Of a stretch of 64,000 nt of DNA, positions 42,859 through 51,732 are shown in pieces; position 1 is the stretch's first letter; each line of letters starts with the position of its first letter. The stretch is from Rhizobium sp. CC-YZS058. GTDB taxonomy: Bacteria > Pseudomonadota > Alphaproteobacteria > Rhizobiales > Rhizobiaceae. A program made the translations under genes and the position numbers. The notes under the pieces are model-generated. The model made no database searches. It saw only the letters and a list, made by a program, of their open reading frames with translations, and was not told where the DNA came from. The DNA is taken from assembly GCF_034720595.1 (NCBI RefSeq), contig NZ_JAYESJ010000001.1:2940001-3004000 (forward strand), given 5' to 3'.

Positions 42859-44220
42859 TCATGCAAACCAGTGATGATCGCCGCGCGGCAGATAGCGCCC
42901 ATCACCGGGCGCGTTGCAGACCTTTGCCCCGTCATAAGCCAGCTTTCCATTGACATAAGTGCGTGCGACCTTGATCCCGAACTCTCGTCCATCGAAGGGC
43001 GACCAATTCAGCCCGTCATGGGCAAACTGCGCGTTCCAGATATGCGCCTGACGCGCCACGATGGCGATATCGGCATCCGCACCGGCGATCAGGGCACCCT
43101 TTCGCGGCCACAGCCCGAAGAAGCGAGCCGGGTTCTCGCAGAGCTGCTGCGCCGTCAGCGCGACGGCGTCGAGTCCGCGCGCCGCGGCGCCTGTGAAGAA
43201 GGCCGGAAGCAGGGTTTCGAGCCCCGGCACCCCCGCCCCTGCTTCGAAAATCGACGGCGTGAACTTGTTGTCGATTGGCCAGCTCGAATGATCAGAGCTC
43301 ACAAAAGCGACGCGGCCGGAGACGACCTCCTGCCAGAGCCGCTCGATTTCTCCGGGACGGACGGGCGGATTGACCTTCATGCGCGCGCCGAGCTCCGCGC
43401 CATGCGTGGACGGGTCGAACCAGAGATAATGGACGCAGAGCTCGCCGGTGGCGCGGTAGCCTGCCTGAAGATAGGTATCGACCAGTTGGAAGCCGCGCGC
43501 CAGGCTGAGGTGCACGATATGGGCATGGGCACTGGTCGCGGCGCCAAGTTCGAGAAAATGGGCGGTGGAGGAAAGTTCTGCTGCGGGCGGGCGACTGTCC
43601 GAATGGGCGGCGATGCCGTCCCGACCCTCGGCCTTGGCGCGGGCGATCCTGGCGCGGACGATCTCCTGATCCTCGTTGTGAATGCCGAGCGGCAGCTGGG
43701 TCGGCGCCAGGGCTTCGAAGATGTCGAGCATCCGATCCGCGGGAATGCGCGGAAAGCGGGTCGGACTGCTTTCGAAGGCCGAAATCTTAAAGGCGCAGAC
43801 GCCGCCTTCGATCAGTACCTTCAGATCCTCGGTGGTCTGATCCGGCATGATGGTGCCATAGAGCGCCACATTGGCATGGGCATGCTGGCCGATCGCGTCG
43901 ATCTTCGCTTCAAGCGTCGCCTTGTCGTTCAAGGGTACGGGATTGTCATAGGGCATGTCGACGATCGTGGTGACCCCGCCGGCGACGGCCGAGCGCGTGG
44001 TCGAGCGGAGGCCTTCCAAGCCGCCATAGCTGCCGGCATGGGTCTGACCATCGATGATCCCCGGCATGACGAGCGCGCTGCCGGCATCGAAGACTTCCGC
44101 GGCGGCGGGCGCTGGCCCGCTGCCTACCGCAGCAATTTTGCCGTCCTCAATGGCCAACCAGGCGTTTTCGATTGGACCATCCGGCGTGACGATCGTGCCG
44201 CGTATAAGGAGTTCACACAT
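42859..44220 (-). CDS. Cyclic amidohydrolase (allantoinase/dihydroorotase family), copy B
   Basis: 453 residues, paralogous to the 31210 product. The first metal motif DxHxH reads DGQTH, so the first metal ligand is Gln. The bridging Lys (CAFKISAF), HIVHLS and the SSDHSSW Asp segment are retained. It may hold one metal only or act on a different ring. Middle gene of the regulon B operon with RidA and DapA-like genes. Confidence 0.85.
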   Translation of the reverse strand: MCELLIRGTIVTPDGPIENAWLAIEDGKIAAVGSGPAPAAAEVFDAGSALVMPGIIDGQTHAGSYGGLEGLRSTTRSAVAGGVTTIVDMPYDNPVPLNDKATLEAKIDAIGQHAHANVALYGTIMPDQTTEDLKVLIEGGVCAFKISAFESSPTRFPRIPADRMLDIFEALAPTQLPLGIHNEDQEIVRARIARAKAEGRDGIAAHSDSRPPAAELSSTAHFLELGAATSAHAHIVHLSLARGFQLVDTYLQAGYRATGELCVHYLWFDPSTHGAELGARMKVNPPVRPGEIERLWQEVVSGRVAFVSSDHSSWPIDNKFTPSIFEAGAGVPGLETLLPAFFTGAAARGLDAVALTAQQLCENPARFFGLWPRKGALIAGADADIAIVARQAHIWNAQFAHDGLNWSPFDGREFGIKVARTYVNGKLAYDGAKVCNAPGDGRYLPRGDHHWFA

Positions 44221-44293
44221 AGCGCGTCCTGTTGGTTCCAGAGGTCAATACGGCGTCTTGATTCATCACGCTTCCCCAATTCGCAGGCCAGCA

Positions 44294-44752
44294 TCAGGCG
44301 ATCTGCACGACGGCCTCAATCTCGACCGGGATGCCGCTTGGCAGAGAGCCTGCGCCCATGGCGGTGCGCGCATGCATCCCTTGATCGCCGAAGACCTCGT
44401 AGAAGAGCGTCGAGCATCCGTCGATGACGAACGGGTGGCGGGTGAAGTCCGGGACGGCATTGACGAGGCCGAGCACTTTCACGATCCGCTGCACCCTGTC
44501 CAGGCTGCCCAAGGTCGCTTGCATGACCGAAAGCAGATTGAGACCCACCAGCCGGGCAAAGCCTTGCGCCTCCTCGGCCGTAAAGTCCTGGCCGACCAGG
44601 CCGATCACTGGCGCACCATCGGGCCCAAGCGGTGCGAGCCCGGACAGGAAGAGCAAGCCGTTGGCTTCCACGGCCGGCAGGAACCGGGCAACGGGCGCCG
44701 GCGGCGGGGGAAGGACGAGGCCCAGCTCGATCAGTCGCCGCGAGGCGCCCAT
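44294..44752 (-). CDS. RidA/YjgF-like protein
   Basis: 152 residues of the YjgF-YER057c-UK114 fold with the active Arg in HARTAMGAGSLPSGIPVEIEAV and a Glu in PVEIEA. Second RidA-like protein in the window. Preceded immediately by the NIPSNAP gene (its stop at 44753). Confidence 0.85.
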   Translation of the reverse strand: MGASRRLIELGLVLPPPPAPVARFLPAVEANGLLFLSGLAPLGPDGAPVIGLVGQDFTAEEAQGFARLVGLNLLSVMQATLGSLDRVQRIVKVLGLVNAVPDFTRHPFVIDGCSTLFYEVFGDQGMHARTAMGAGSLPSGIPVEIEAVVQIA

Positions 44753-45370
44753 TCACTTCAAGTCCGAGAAGGCAGTTGCGACAAAGAGCTCGGACTGAAG
44801 GTTGGTGAGCTTGCCGGAGCCGCCCGGCGGTGGCCAGATACCTTCCTTGCTGGCCTCGGCGCGCGCAGCCATCCGGGCCTCGATCGTCGCATAAGGCCAG
44901 ATGTGGACCATCTTCTGCGGCCCGTCCTCGATCGAGGCCATATTGGTCAGAAGCGGCGACATGGCATGCCGACGGTCGATGATCTTTGACCAGGCTTCTT
45001 CGGTCTCGGCGAGGCCGAAGGGCGCCAGCGTATAGGTGCGGAATTCGTAGAAAGGTCCGTAGGTGCCGGGAACGATGGGCTTGGCGAAGGCGAGCGGCTT
45101 GAAGGCCGCGGTGCTCACCCCGCCAAGATACTGGCCGATGCCATAGGGGTTTTCTTCCGTCATCAGCCGCGCGCGCTCCTGCGTCAGCGCCTCGATCGTC
45201 TCATAGGCGGTCAGGAAAGCGAAGCGGTTCAGCGTACCGAACTCGCAGGCAAAGGCGCCGAGCGATGTTCCCGTCGACGAGAACTGCCGATAGGTTTGCG
45301 GTAGGATCGGCATGACGGCGCCGAGCGTGTTGGGGAGAAGCGACAGGATCGTCAGGTCGTAGATCATCAT
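44753..45370 (-). CDS. NIPSNAP-family protein
   Basis: About 205 residues from the ATG at 45370 (start is approximate; a longer frame to 45448 has no clear ribosome site). MIYDLTILSLLPNTLGAVMPILPQ and later YEFRTYTLAPFGLAETEEAWSKIIDRR show the two ferredoxin-like NIPSNAP repeats. Bacterial members occur in catabolic operons, without a defined role. First gene of the operon, 50 nt downstream of operator B1. Confidence 0.8.
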   Translation of the reverse strand: MMIYDLTILSLLPNTLGAVMPILPQTYRQFSSTGTSLGAFACEFGTLNRFAFLTAYETIEALTQERARLMTEENPYGIGQYLGGVSTAAFKPLAFAKPIVPGTYGPFYEFRTYTLAPFGLAETEEAWSKIIDRRHAMSPLLTNMASIEDGPQKMVHIWPYATIEARMAARAEASKEGIWPPPGGSGKLTNLQSELFVATAFSDLK

Positions 45371-45419
45371 ACATCCGATGTTGGAAGTGCGGAAAGACGC
45401 CGGCTGCGGGCTGCCAATC

Positions 45420-45442
45420 TTGGTACACCAACAGAATGCCAT
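45420..45442. promoter_or_regulatory. GntR operator B1
   Basis: TTGGTACACCAA followed by CAGAATGCCAT, so the reverse complement carries the same GGCATTCTG word as site B5 (upstream of the binding protein at 52731). It lies between GntR (45525) and the NIPSNAP gene. Confidence 0.65.
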
Positions 45443-45524
45443 TTGCACGCCAAAAAAGGAAGAGCAGCCGGTTTGGCTGTCCGAGGTCTCTGAAAATGGC
45501 CTTAAGGACTAATGAGGCCGCGCC

Positions 45525-46208
45525 TCAGCGGCTCGCACCGCTCAGCCGGTCGATCACCGCAACCTTCACGGCCTCGATATGATCCTTCATCGCCTGGCGG
45601 GCCTTATCCTGGTCGCCAGTGGCGATGGCATCCAGCAGCACCGCATTCTCCTCGGCACTGAACTTGTAGCGCGTCGGGTTGCGATAGGCGTTGAAGACAT
45701 GGGTGCGTCGGCGCAGATCGCGGATCATCCCTGCGAGCAGCAGATTGCCCGCCGCATCGGCGATCTCGCCATGCAGCATGTCATCAATGTCCCAGATCTC
45801 GCTGAGAGTGGGGTTGGTTTTCTCGGCGAGCTGATGCAGCGCCTGACGGATCGCGTCGATGCGGCTTTGCGGAATTCGCCCCGCCGCCAGTCGCGCGGCC
45901 TCCGCCTCGAGCAGCTGCCGCACGTTCAAGAGCTCGACGAAGGCTTCCGTGGAGAACGGACTGACCGTCACGCCTCGGCCGGCCTGCTTATAGATGAGCC
46001 CTTCCGCTTCCAGCCGACCGAGCGCCTCGCGCACAGGTGTCCGCGAGGCGTTCAACCGCTCGGCCATGCGCCGTTCGACGATGACGTCTCCCGGCTTAAG
46101 TTCGCCGCGGATTAGGATCTCGATAATCTGCTCATAGACCTGCTCGGTCAGGTTCACGCGCTCGACTGGTCCATCCATCGTGACAAGATCTTCTTCTGCT
46201 ATGGTCAT
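45525..46208 (-). CDS. GntR-family (FadR/FCD) transcriptional regulator, regulon B
   Basis: 227 residues from the ATG at 46208 (GAGGGGGC upstream). Winged helix GELKPGDVIVERRMAERLNASRTPVREALGRLEAEGLI; FCD domain with the LHGEIADAAGN segment. Sits beside operator sites at 45420 and 46354, so it is the likely regulator of the five B-type operators. Divergent from the nitrilase-like gene at 46403. Confidence 0.92.
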   Translation of the reverse strand: MTIAEEDLVTMDGPVERVNLTEQVYEQIIEILIRGELKPGDVIVERRMAERLNASRTPVREALGRLEAEGLIYKQAGRGVTVSPFSTEAFVELLNVRQLLEAEAARLAAGRIPQSRIDAIRQALHQLAEKTNPTLSEIWDIDDMLHGEIADAAGNLLLAGMIRDLRRRTHVFNAYRNPTRYKFSAEENAVLLDAIATGDQDKARQAMKDHIEAVKVAVIDRLSGASR

Positions 46209-46353
46209 GGTCTGCCCCCTCAAATGTCCCCTTCTAGCCCAGCATCTGCCGAACCGATAGACCACAGGCATGCCGCTGGCATCCGAGAGTTAGTGGTCCC
46301 GAGCACCTCCTGTCGAAAGCCTCTTGGCAAGACGGATTATGAGCGCTACAAAC

Positions 46354-46372
46354 TGGTATACCAATGGCGTGC
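46354..46372. promoter_or_regulatory. GntR operator B2
   Basis: A perfect TGGTATACCA palindrome (46354-46363) followed by ATGGCGTGC, 30 nt before the nitrilase-like start. Wording after the core resembles the B4 site (ATGGAGTGC in gene sense). Confidence 0.7.
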
Positions 46373-46402
46373 AGCGTGTCTGCCGGATAGGGAGAGCGGG
46401 AA

Positions 46403-47476
46403 ATGGCAGTCAGAACCTGGCGGGCAACGAGCATCCAGATGCGCAGCGAGCGTGCCTGTCAGGCCGCGGACGATGGCGAGGCCGCCCTTCTCATCCAACG
46501 CAACCTCGATCGCCTCCTGACGCTCATTGAGCAGGCCTGTGACTCCGACGAGAAGCCGGACCTCGTAGTCTTCCCGGAATTCGCCATGCAGGGGCCACCG
46601 CTGCAGATGGGCGTGGAAGATTGGATCAGGCGCGCCTGCTCGGCGATCCCCGGCCCGCTGACGGCGCCGCTTCAGGCGCTCGCCAAACGCGAAGGCATCT
46701 ACATCGCCGGCAGTATGTTCGAGGCGCCGCCGGAATGGCCTGGGCGCTATTTCAACTCCTCCTTTCTGATCGACCGGCAGGGGGAGATCATCCTCAACTA
46801 TCGGCGCGTCAACACCGCGGCCTTCCCCTCCGTGCATGACTTCATGAGCGACTATCTGGCCGCCACGCCGCAGGAAGAGGTGTTTCCAGTGGTCGACACG
46901 GAACTCGGCCGCGTGTGCCTGATCCCCTGTGGCGAGATCAATGTGCCCGAAGTGGCGCGGGTCATGATGATGCAGGGCGCGGAGGTGATCCTGCATCCCA
47001 CCAATTCCATGCGGACGGAGGCTCAGGAAGCGGCCAAGCTGACCCGTGTCGCCGAAAACATGGTCTATCTTGTCAGCGCCAATGTCGCCGGGCCGATCGG
47101 CTTCTCCCCGGACAACAGCATCCCTGGCGGCCGCTCGCATATCCTCGACCACCACGGCCAGACGCTGGCCTTCCAGGAGGATGCCGAGGAGAGCATTGCC
47201 GTCAGCGCCCTAATCGACATCGAGGCGCTCCGCCGCGACCGAAGGACCGACACCGGCCTCTCCAATCCGCTGCTGCGCGCACGCTACGAAATGTACGTGC
47301 CCTATTACAGCGAAGCCAAATTCTATCCCCCGGATCACTTCCTCCACCGCCCAATGGCGGAGACTTCGGAGACCAGGGCCGCCGTCGCAATTGCCCGCGC
47401 CAATATGGAGCGCGCGCATATTCTCGCCCCGCTGCCGCCAGGCGCCGAAGAGCCGGTCGCCCGATCCGCCCATTAG
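46403..47476 (+). CDS. Nitrilase-superfamily amidohydrolase with catalytic Lys replaced, copy 1
   Basis: 357 residues. Catalytic Glu59 (FPEFAM) and Cys176 (IPCGEIN) are in the usual places; the Lys of the YRK motif is Arg135 (LNYRRVNT). The fold hydrolyses carboxamides, N-carbamoyl groups or nitriles. The paralogue at 52940 has the same residues at the same positions. If active, Arg must replace Lys. First gene of a three-gene operon with the Rieske oxygenase. Confidence 0.85.
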   Translation: MAVRTWRATSIQMRSERACQAADDGEAALLIQRNLDRLLTLIEQACDSDEKPDLVVFPEFAMQGPPLQMGVEDWIRRACSAIPGPLTAPLQALAKREGIYIAGSMFEAPPEWPGRYFNSSFLIDRQGEIILNYRRVNTAAFPSVHDFMSDYLAATPQEEVFPVVDTELGRVCLIPCGEINVPEVARVMMMQGAEVILHPTNSMRTEAQEAAKLTRVAENMVYLVSANVAGPIGFSPDNSIPGGRSHILDHHGQTLAFQEDAEESIAVSALIDIEALRRDRRTDTGLSNPLLRARYEMYVPYYSEAKFYPPDHFLHRPMAETSETRAAVAIARANMERAHILAPLPPGAEEPVARSAH

Positions 47477-47498
47477 TCCGACCATCAGGAGACACGAT

Positions 47499-48830
47499 AT
47501 GATCACTGCTGAAGAAAACGAACAGCTCTGCCGCGTCGGCAAGGGCACGCTGATGGGGAATTTCTTCCGTCAGTTCTGGATCCCGGTCTGCCTCTCGTCC
47601 GAACTGAAGGCGGATGGCGATCCGGTCCGTCTGATGATTCTCGGCGAGAAGCTGGTCGCCTTTCGCGACAGTGAAGGCCGGGTCGGCGTCTTCGATCACC
47701 GCTGCCCTCACCGCTGCGCGTCGCTCTTCTTCGGCCGCAACGAGATGGGCGGCATCCGCTGCGCCTATCACGGTTGGAAATTCGACGTCACCGGCAAGTG
47801 TCTCGACCAGCCAAATCTCGAGGACAAATCCAAATATCCGGCAGGCACGCCGGCGATCGCCTATCGGGTGAAGGAATCCGGCGGCATGGTCTTTGCCTAT
47901 ATGGGCGAGGCGCAGGAAAACCCGCCGGAGCTGCCGCAGATCGAAGCGATCATGGGCGAGCCGGACGACCGCAACATCGCGCTTACCCATCGCGACTGCA
48001 ACTATATGCAGGCGCTGGAAGGCGACATCGACACCTCGCATCTGGGCTTCCTGCATGTCGGCGGCATCGATGGCGAAAAGCTGGATCTGAGCGATCCGGA
48101 AGTCTTCACCGTCACCGAGAAGGCGCCGAAGATCAATGTCTCGGTCATGCGCTTCGGCACCATGTATTCGGCGCAGCGCAATGCCTATGAAGGCACCGAG
48201 CATCATCGTTTCGCCAGCTATATCTTCCCCTTCTGGGTTACCTATCCCTCCGGCGAGATCGACCAGAACGTCACCGTCAATGCCTGGGTGCCGATCGACG
48301 ATACCTCGACCATGATCTTCAACATCGACCTGCGCCGCGCCTCAGGCGGCGGCAAGAAGGGGTTGATGTACAAGGACGGCACGCCGGTCGGCGGCCTTGC
48401 CCGGCCGCTCGAATACCTGCCGAACACGACGGACTGGAAGGGGCGCTGGCGTCCGGTGAAGGACCGCAGCAATGATTACGGCATCGACCGCGACTGGCAG
48501 AGGAACGGCGACAGCTATACCGGGATCGTTGGCGTTCCCCTGCAGGACCAGGCCATCCAGGAATCGATGGGGCACATCGTCGATCGCGACATGGAGCATC
48601 TCGCTGCCTCCGACCGCATGGTTATCCTGACGCGCCGCGTCATGCTGGACGCCGCCAAGGAATTCGCCGTCTCCGGCAAGCTCCCCGAGGTGGTGACGAA
48701 CCCCGAGCTCGCGCGAGACGCCCGCGGCGGCGACATCGTCGTCCCCTACGGTACCGATTGGCTGGAAGGCTATGAGGAGAAGATGGCCGAGATCAAAGGC
48801 CACCGCCCCCGGCTCTCCGCTGCCGAATGA
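47499..48830 (+). CDS. Rieske non-heme iron oxygenase, catalytic component
   Basis: 443 residues from the ATG at 47499. Rieske ligands Cys69, His71, Cys88 and His91 (CPHRC and CAYHGW). Mononuclear iron His181 and His186 in DTSHLGFLH, with the bridging Asp at 176 or 178. Length and order match the phthalate 4,5-dioxygenase/vanillate O-demethylase-type family, which hydroxylates aromatics or removes O- or N-alkyl groups. With the reductase immediately downstream it forms a two-component system. Confidence 0.93.
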   Translation: MITAEENEQLCRVGKGTLMGNFFRQFWIPVCLSSELKADGDPVRLMILGEKLVAFRDSEGRVGVFDHRCPHRCASLFFGRNEMGGIRCAYHGWKFDVTGKCLDQPNLEDKSKYPAGTPAIAYRVKESGGMVFAYMGEAQENPPELPQIEAIMGEPDDRNIALTHRDCNYMQALEGDIDTSHLGFLHVGGIDGEKLDLSDPEVFTVTEKAPKINVSVMRFGTMYSAQRNAYEGTEHHRFASYIFPFWVTYPSGEIDQNVTVNAWVPIDDTSTMIFNIDLRRASGGGKKGLMYKDGTPVGGLARPLEYLPNTTDWKGRWRPVKDRSNDYGIDRDWQRNGDSYTGIVGVPLQDQAIQESMGHIVDRDMEHLAASDRMVILTRRVMLDAAKEFAVSGKLPEVVTNPELARDARGGDIVVPYGTDWLEGYEEKMAEIKGHRPRLSAAE

Positions 48831-48907
48831 GCGCCAGTCCGACCCTGAGATCCGGCGCGCCGTCGCCGGATCTTCTTTCGAAACGCGACGATCCAGCAGG
48901 AGATGCC

Positions 48908-49891
48908 ATGTCGATGGCAGAGCCTCAACCCCGCGCCGCAGCGCAGCCGCTGATGCTGCGCGTCGACGCGATCCGCACGGTTGCAGAAGGGGTCAGGGCC
49001 GTAGAGCTGGTCTCGGCAAACGGGTCGCCGCTCCCGTCATTTACCGCCGGGGCGCACATCAATCTGAAATTGCCGGGCGACCTCAGTCGCTCCTATTCGC
49101 TGACGAACGGCCCTGAGACGCGCGATCGCTATGTGATCGCCGTCAATCGCGATGCCGCGAGCCGTGGGGGCTCGTCCTATATCGCCGAGCGGCTGCAGGA
49201 GGGCGATGTGTTGCCTGCCGATCCGCCGCACAACAGCTTTCCCCTGTTCGAGGAGGCGGACCGAAGCGCCTTCTTCGCCGGCGGCATCGGCATTACGCCG
49301 ATCCTGGCGATGGTCCGCCGGATGGAGGCGCTAGGCCGCCCCTGGACACTATTCTACGCAGCGCGCAGCCGCGCCAGCGCCGCCTTCCTCGATGAACTCG
49401 ACAAGCTTGAAGCCGCCCAGCCCGGCCGCGTTCACCTCCATTTCGACGATGAAGCCGGCAGGGTCATGCCGCTGCTCAAGCTCGTCATGACGATCCCGAA
49501 GGTTGCACATCTCTATTGCTGCGGGCCGTCGAAGATGATCGAGACCTTCAAGGCTTCCGCCGGCTGGCGTCCGCCCGAGCATGTGCATATCGAGCACTTT
49601 TCTGGAACCAATGCTCGACCAACTCAGGCCTTCACCGTCGTTCTGAAGCGCCAGGGCAAGGAGTTCCATGTGCCGGCGGGCCAAAGCATCATGGACGTGC
49701 TGGAAGCCAACGGCATCGCCGTCGCGCATTCCTGCCGCGAAGGCGTCTGCGGCACCTGCGAGACGGTCGTGCTCGAAGGCGTGTGCGACCACAAGGACAC
49801 TGTGCTGTCCGCCCGCGAGAAAGACTCCAATCGGCTGATCATGATCTGCTGCTCCGGCGCCAAGACCGACCGGCTCGTTCTCGACATCTGA
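48908..49891 (+). CDS. Phthalate-dioxygenase-reductase-type ferredoxin reductase
   Basis: 327 residues from the ATG at 48908, preferred because AGGAG lies before it; an ATG at 48827 overlaps the oxygenase stop and is also possible. Flavin motif RSYSLTN, NAD domain (FFAGGIGITPILAMVRRM) and a C-terminal plant-type [2Fe-2S] domain with CREGVCGTC plus a later Cys. Supplies electrons from NADH to the Rieske oxygenase. Confidence 0.92.
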   Translation: MSMAEPQPRAAAQPLMLRVDAIRTVAEGVRAVELVSANGSPLPSFTAGAHINLKLPGDLSRSYSLTNGPETRDRYVIAVNRDAASRGGSSYIAERLQEGDVLPADPPHNSFPLFEEADRSAFFAGGIGITPILAMVRRMEALGRPWTLFYAARSRASAAFLDELDKLEAAQPGRVHLHFDDEAGRVMPLLKLVMTIPKVAHLYCCGPSKMIETFKASAGWRPPEHVHIEHFSGTNARPTQAFTVVLKRQGKEFHVPAGQSIMDVLEANGIAVAHSCREGVCGTCETVVLEGVCDHKDTVLSAREKDSNRLIMICCSGAKTDRLVLDI

Positions 49892-49954
49892 GTTAAATCG
49901 CAATCGGTACGCGCAACCGATGCGGCATTTGGCCAACGACATGGCGACAATGGA

Positions 49955-49988
49955 AAACCGCCCTGCCAGTCTCCTGGCCGGGCGGTTT
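49955..49988. terminator. Bidirectional intrinsic terminator
   Basis: AAACCGCCC pairs with GGGCGGTTT around an inner GCCAG-TCTC-CTGGC hairpin, with A and T tracts at both edges, between convergent genes ending at 49891 and 50015. Confidence 0.85.
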
Positions 49989-50014
49989 CTCGTGTTCGTC
50001 GATCCAGACGCCGT

Positions 50015-50833
50015 TCAGCCGTCGCCATTCGCCGCGCTGCGAGCGCGCCATGGAATGGCGATCCGCTCGATCTGTTCGAGCACGATGAAGAACAGCACGC
50101 CGATCAGCGAGATCAGCACCACGGCGGCGAATTGACGGGCGATGTTAAAGTTGGCCCCTGCGATAAGGATGAGGTAACCGAGACCTTTGTCCGCCCCGAT
50201 GAACTCGGCGACAATTGCCCCGATGACCGACAGCGCCGTCGCGAGCTTCAAGCCGGCGAAGATGCTGGGCAGCGCCTGCGGCAGGCGGAACTTCCAGAAG
50301 GTCTGCCATCCGGTCGCTCCCATGGAGCGGGACAGATAGACCATTTCCCGCGTCGTCGATTTGAGCCCCATGACGGAATTAATGACGATCGGGAAGAAGG
50401 AGAGCAGCACGACGATGACGATTTTCGGCGCAATGCCATAGCCGAACCAGGTGAGCATCAGCGGCGCGATCGCCACTTTCGGGATCGTCTGGCTGGCGAC
50501 GATCAGCGGGTAGACCGCCTTTTCCATGAAGCGGGAATAGACGATCATCACGGCGAGCGGCACGCCGACCAGAACGGCACAGATAAAGCCGACCAGCACC
50601 TCGCTCAGCGTCACCAAGGCATTGGGAAGCAGGCGGTGCCCGTAAGTAATCATTTCCTCGAGAATGGCGGAGGGTGCCGGGAGGATGAAGGGCGGCACTT
50701 CGGCAGCGCGCACGACGAATTCCCAGACGAGAAGCAGCACCGTCATCATCCAGAGCGCGGGCGGCACGCGGCCGAGCAGCCGGTCGATCCGGCTTGGTCG
50801 CACTTCGGCATAGTCTTGGACATCGGGGGCCAT
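50015..50833 (-). CDS. ABC transporter permease (SsuC/TauC type)
   Basis: 272 residues, six predicted helices, EAA loop STTREMVYLSRSMGATGWQTFWKFRLPQALPSI. Partner of the ATPase at 50836 and the receptor at 51733. This is the B-regulon importer. Confidence 0.93.
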   Translation of the reverse strand: MAPDVQDYAEVRPSRIDRLLGRVPPALWMMTVLLLVWEFVVRAAEVPPFILPAPSAILEEMITYGHRLLPNALVTLSEVLVGFICAVLVGVPLAVMIVYSRFMEKAVYPLIVASQTIPKVAIAPLMLTWFGYGIAPKIVIVVLLSFFPIVINSVMGLKSTTREMVYLSRSMGATGWQTFWKFRLPQALPSIFAGLKLATALSVIGAIVAEFIGADKGLGYLILIAGANFNIARQFAAVVLISLIGVLFFIVLEQIERIAIPWRARSAANGDG

Positions 50834-50835
50834 GA

Positions 50836-51654
50836 TCAGTACTCCTCCCGGAAGACGCCGAGGCTCTTGAAGATCGCGGTCAGGTCGCGGGTATAGGCAG
50901 TGAATTTTGCGGTCTCGCGCATGGCCAGCCGGCGCGGTCGCGGCAGGTCGATATCGATGATCCGCTCGATGCGGCCGGGGCGCGGCGACATGACGACGAC
51001 GCGATCGCTGAGGAAGATCGCCTCCTGGATAGAATGGGTGATAAAGAACACCGTCATCTCATTGTCGGCGCACAGGCGCAGCAGGTCGATCTGCAGCTGG
51101 TCACGCGTCATCGCGTCCAGTGCGCCGAAGGGCTCGTCCATCAAGAGCAGCGGCGGCTTGTGCAAGAGCGCGCGACAGATCGAGACGCGCTGGCGCATGC
51201 CGCCGGACAGCTCTTTGGGATAGGCCGTCTCGAAATCCTGAAGCGACACCATTTCGAGGAGCTGGCGGGCCCGCTCGCGTGCCTGCGTCATATCCGCCTT
51301 CCGGATCTCGGCCTGCAGCAGGATATTGTCGATCGCCGTGCGCCATTCCAGCAGCACGTCCTGCTGGAAGACGATGCCGGCATCCGCATTGGGTCCGTCG
51401 ATATGCTTGTCACCAACCATGATGCGGCCGAGCTTGACCGAGGTCAGGCCCGCCAGCAACATCATCAGCGTGCTCTTACCGCAGCCGCTTGGCCCGAGAA
51501 CGGAAACAAACTCACCCTTGCGAATGTTGAGGTTGATGTTCTGGAGCGCATGGACGGTGCCGGTGCGGGTCTCGAAGGTCTTCGACACGCCCGAGATCGC
51601 GATATGCGTGGGTGCGGCAGTCTGGAGGGTCTCAGTCGCAGGAATAGCGTTCAT
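50836..51654 (-). CDS. ABC transporter ATP-binding protein (SsuB/TauB type)
   Basis: 272 residues from the ATG at 51654 (start approximate). Walker [10 protein letters not shown], signature [15 protein letters not shown] (Ser, Cys variation), Walker [13 protein letters not shown], switch FFITHSIQEA. Wording as in sulfonate/nitrate-type importers. Confidence 0.93.
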   Translation of the reverse strand: MNAIPATETLQTAAPTHIAISGVSKTFETRTGTVHALQNINLNIRKGEFVSVLGPSGCGKSTLMMLLAGLTSVKLGRIMVGDKHIDGPNADAGIVFQQDVLLEWRTAIDNILLQAEIRKADMTQARERARQLLEMVSLQDFETAYPKELSGGMRQRVSICRALLHKPPLLLMDEPFGALDAMTRDQLQIDLLRLCADNEMTVFFITHSIQEAIFLSDRVVVMSPRPGRIERIIDIDLPRPRRLAMRETAKFTAYTRDLTAIFKSLGVFREEY

Positions 51655-51732
51655 CGATTCTACCGGAGGAGTGGCCGCCCTGATGGCGCAATGGTCAGGC
51701 GAAGGGTGGCCTGAGGCCACCCTCCGGGGGCG

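Noticed and set aside
42403..44427. Very long plus-strand open frame
   Set aside because: It is antisense to the DapA-like and amidohydrolase genes, whose motifs are unmistakable; the antisense product is Arg/Asp-rich and has no motif.
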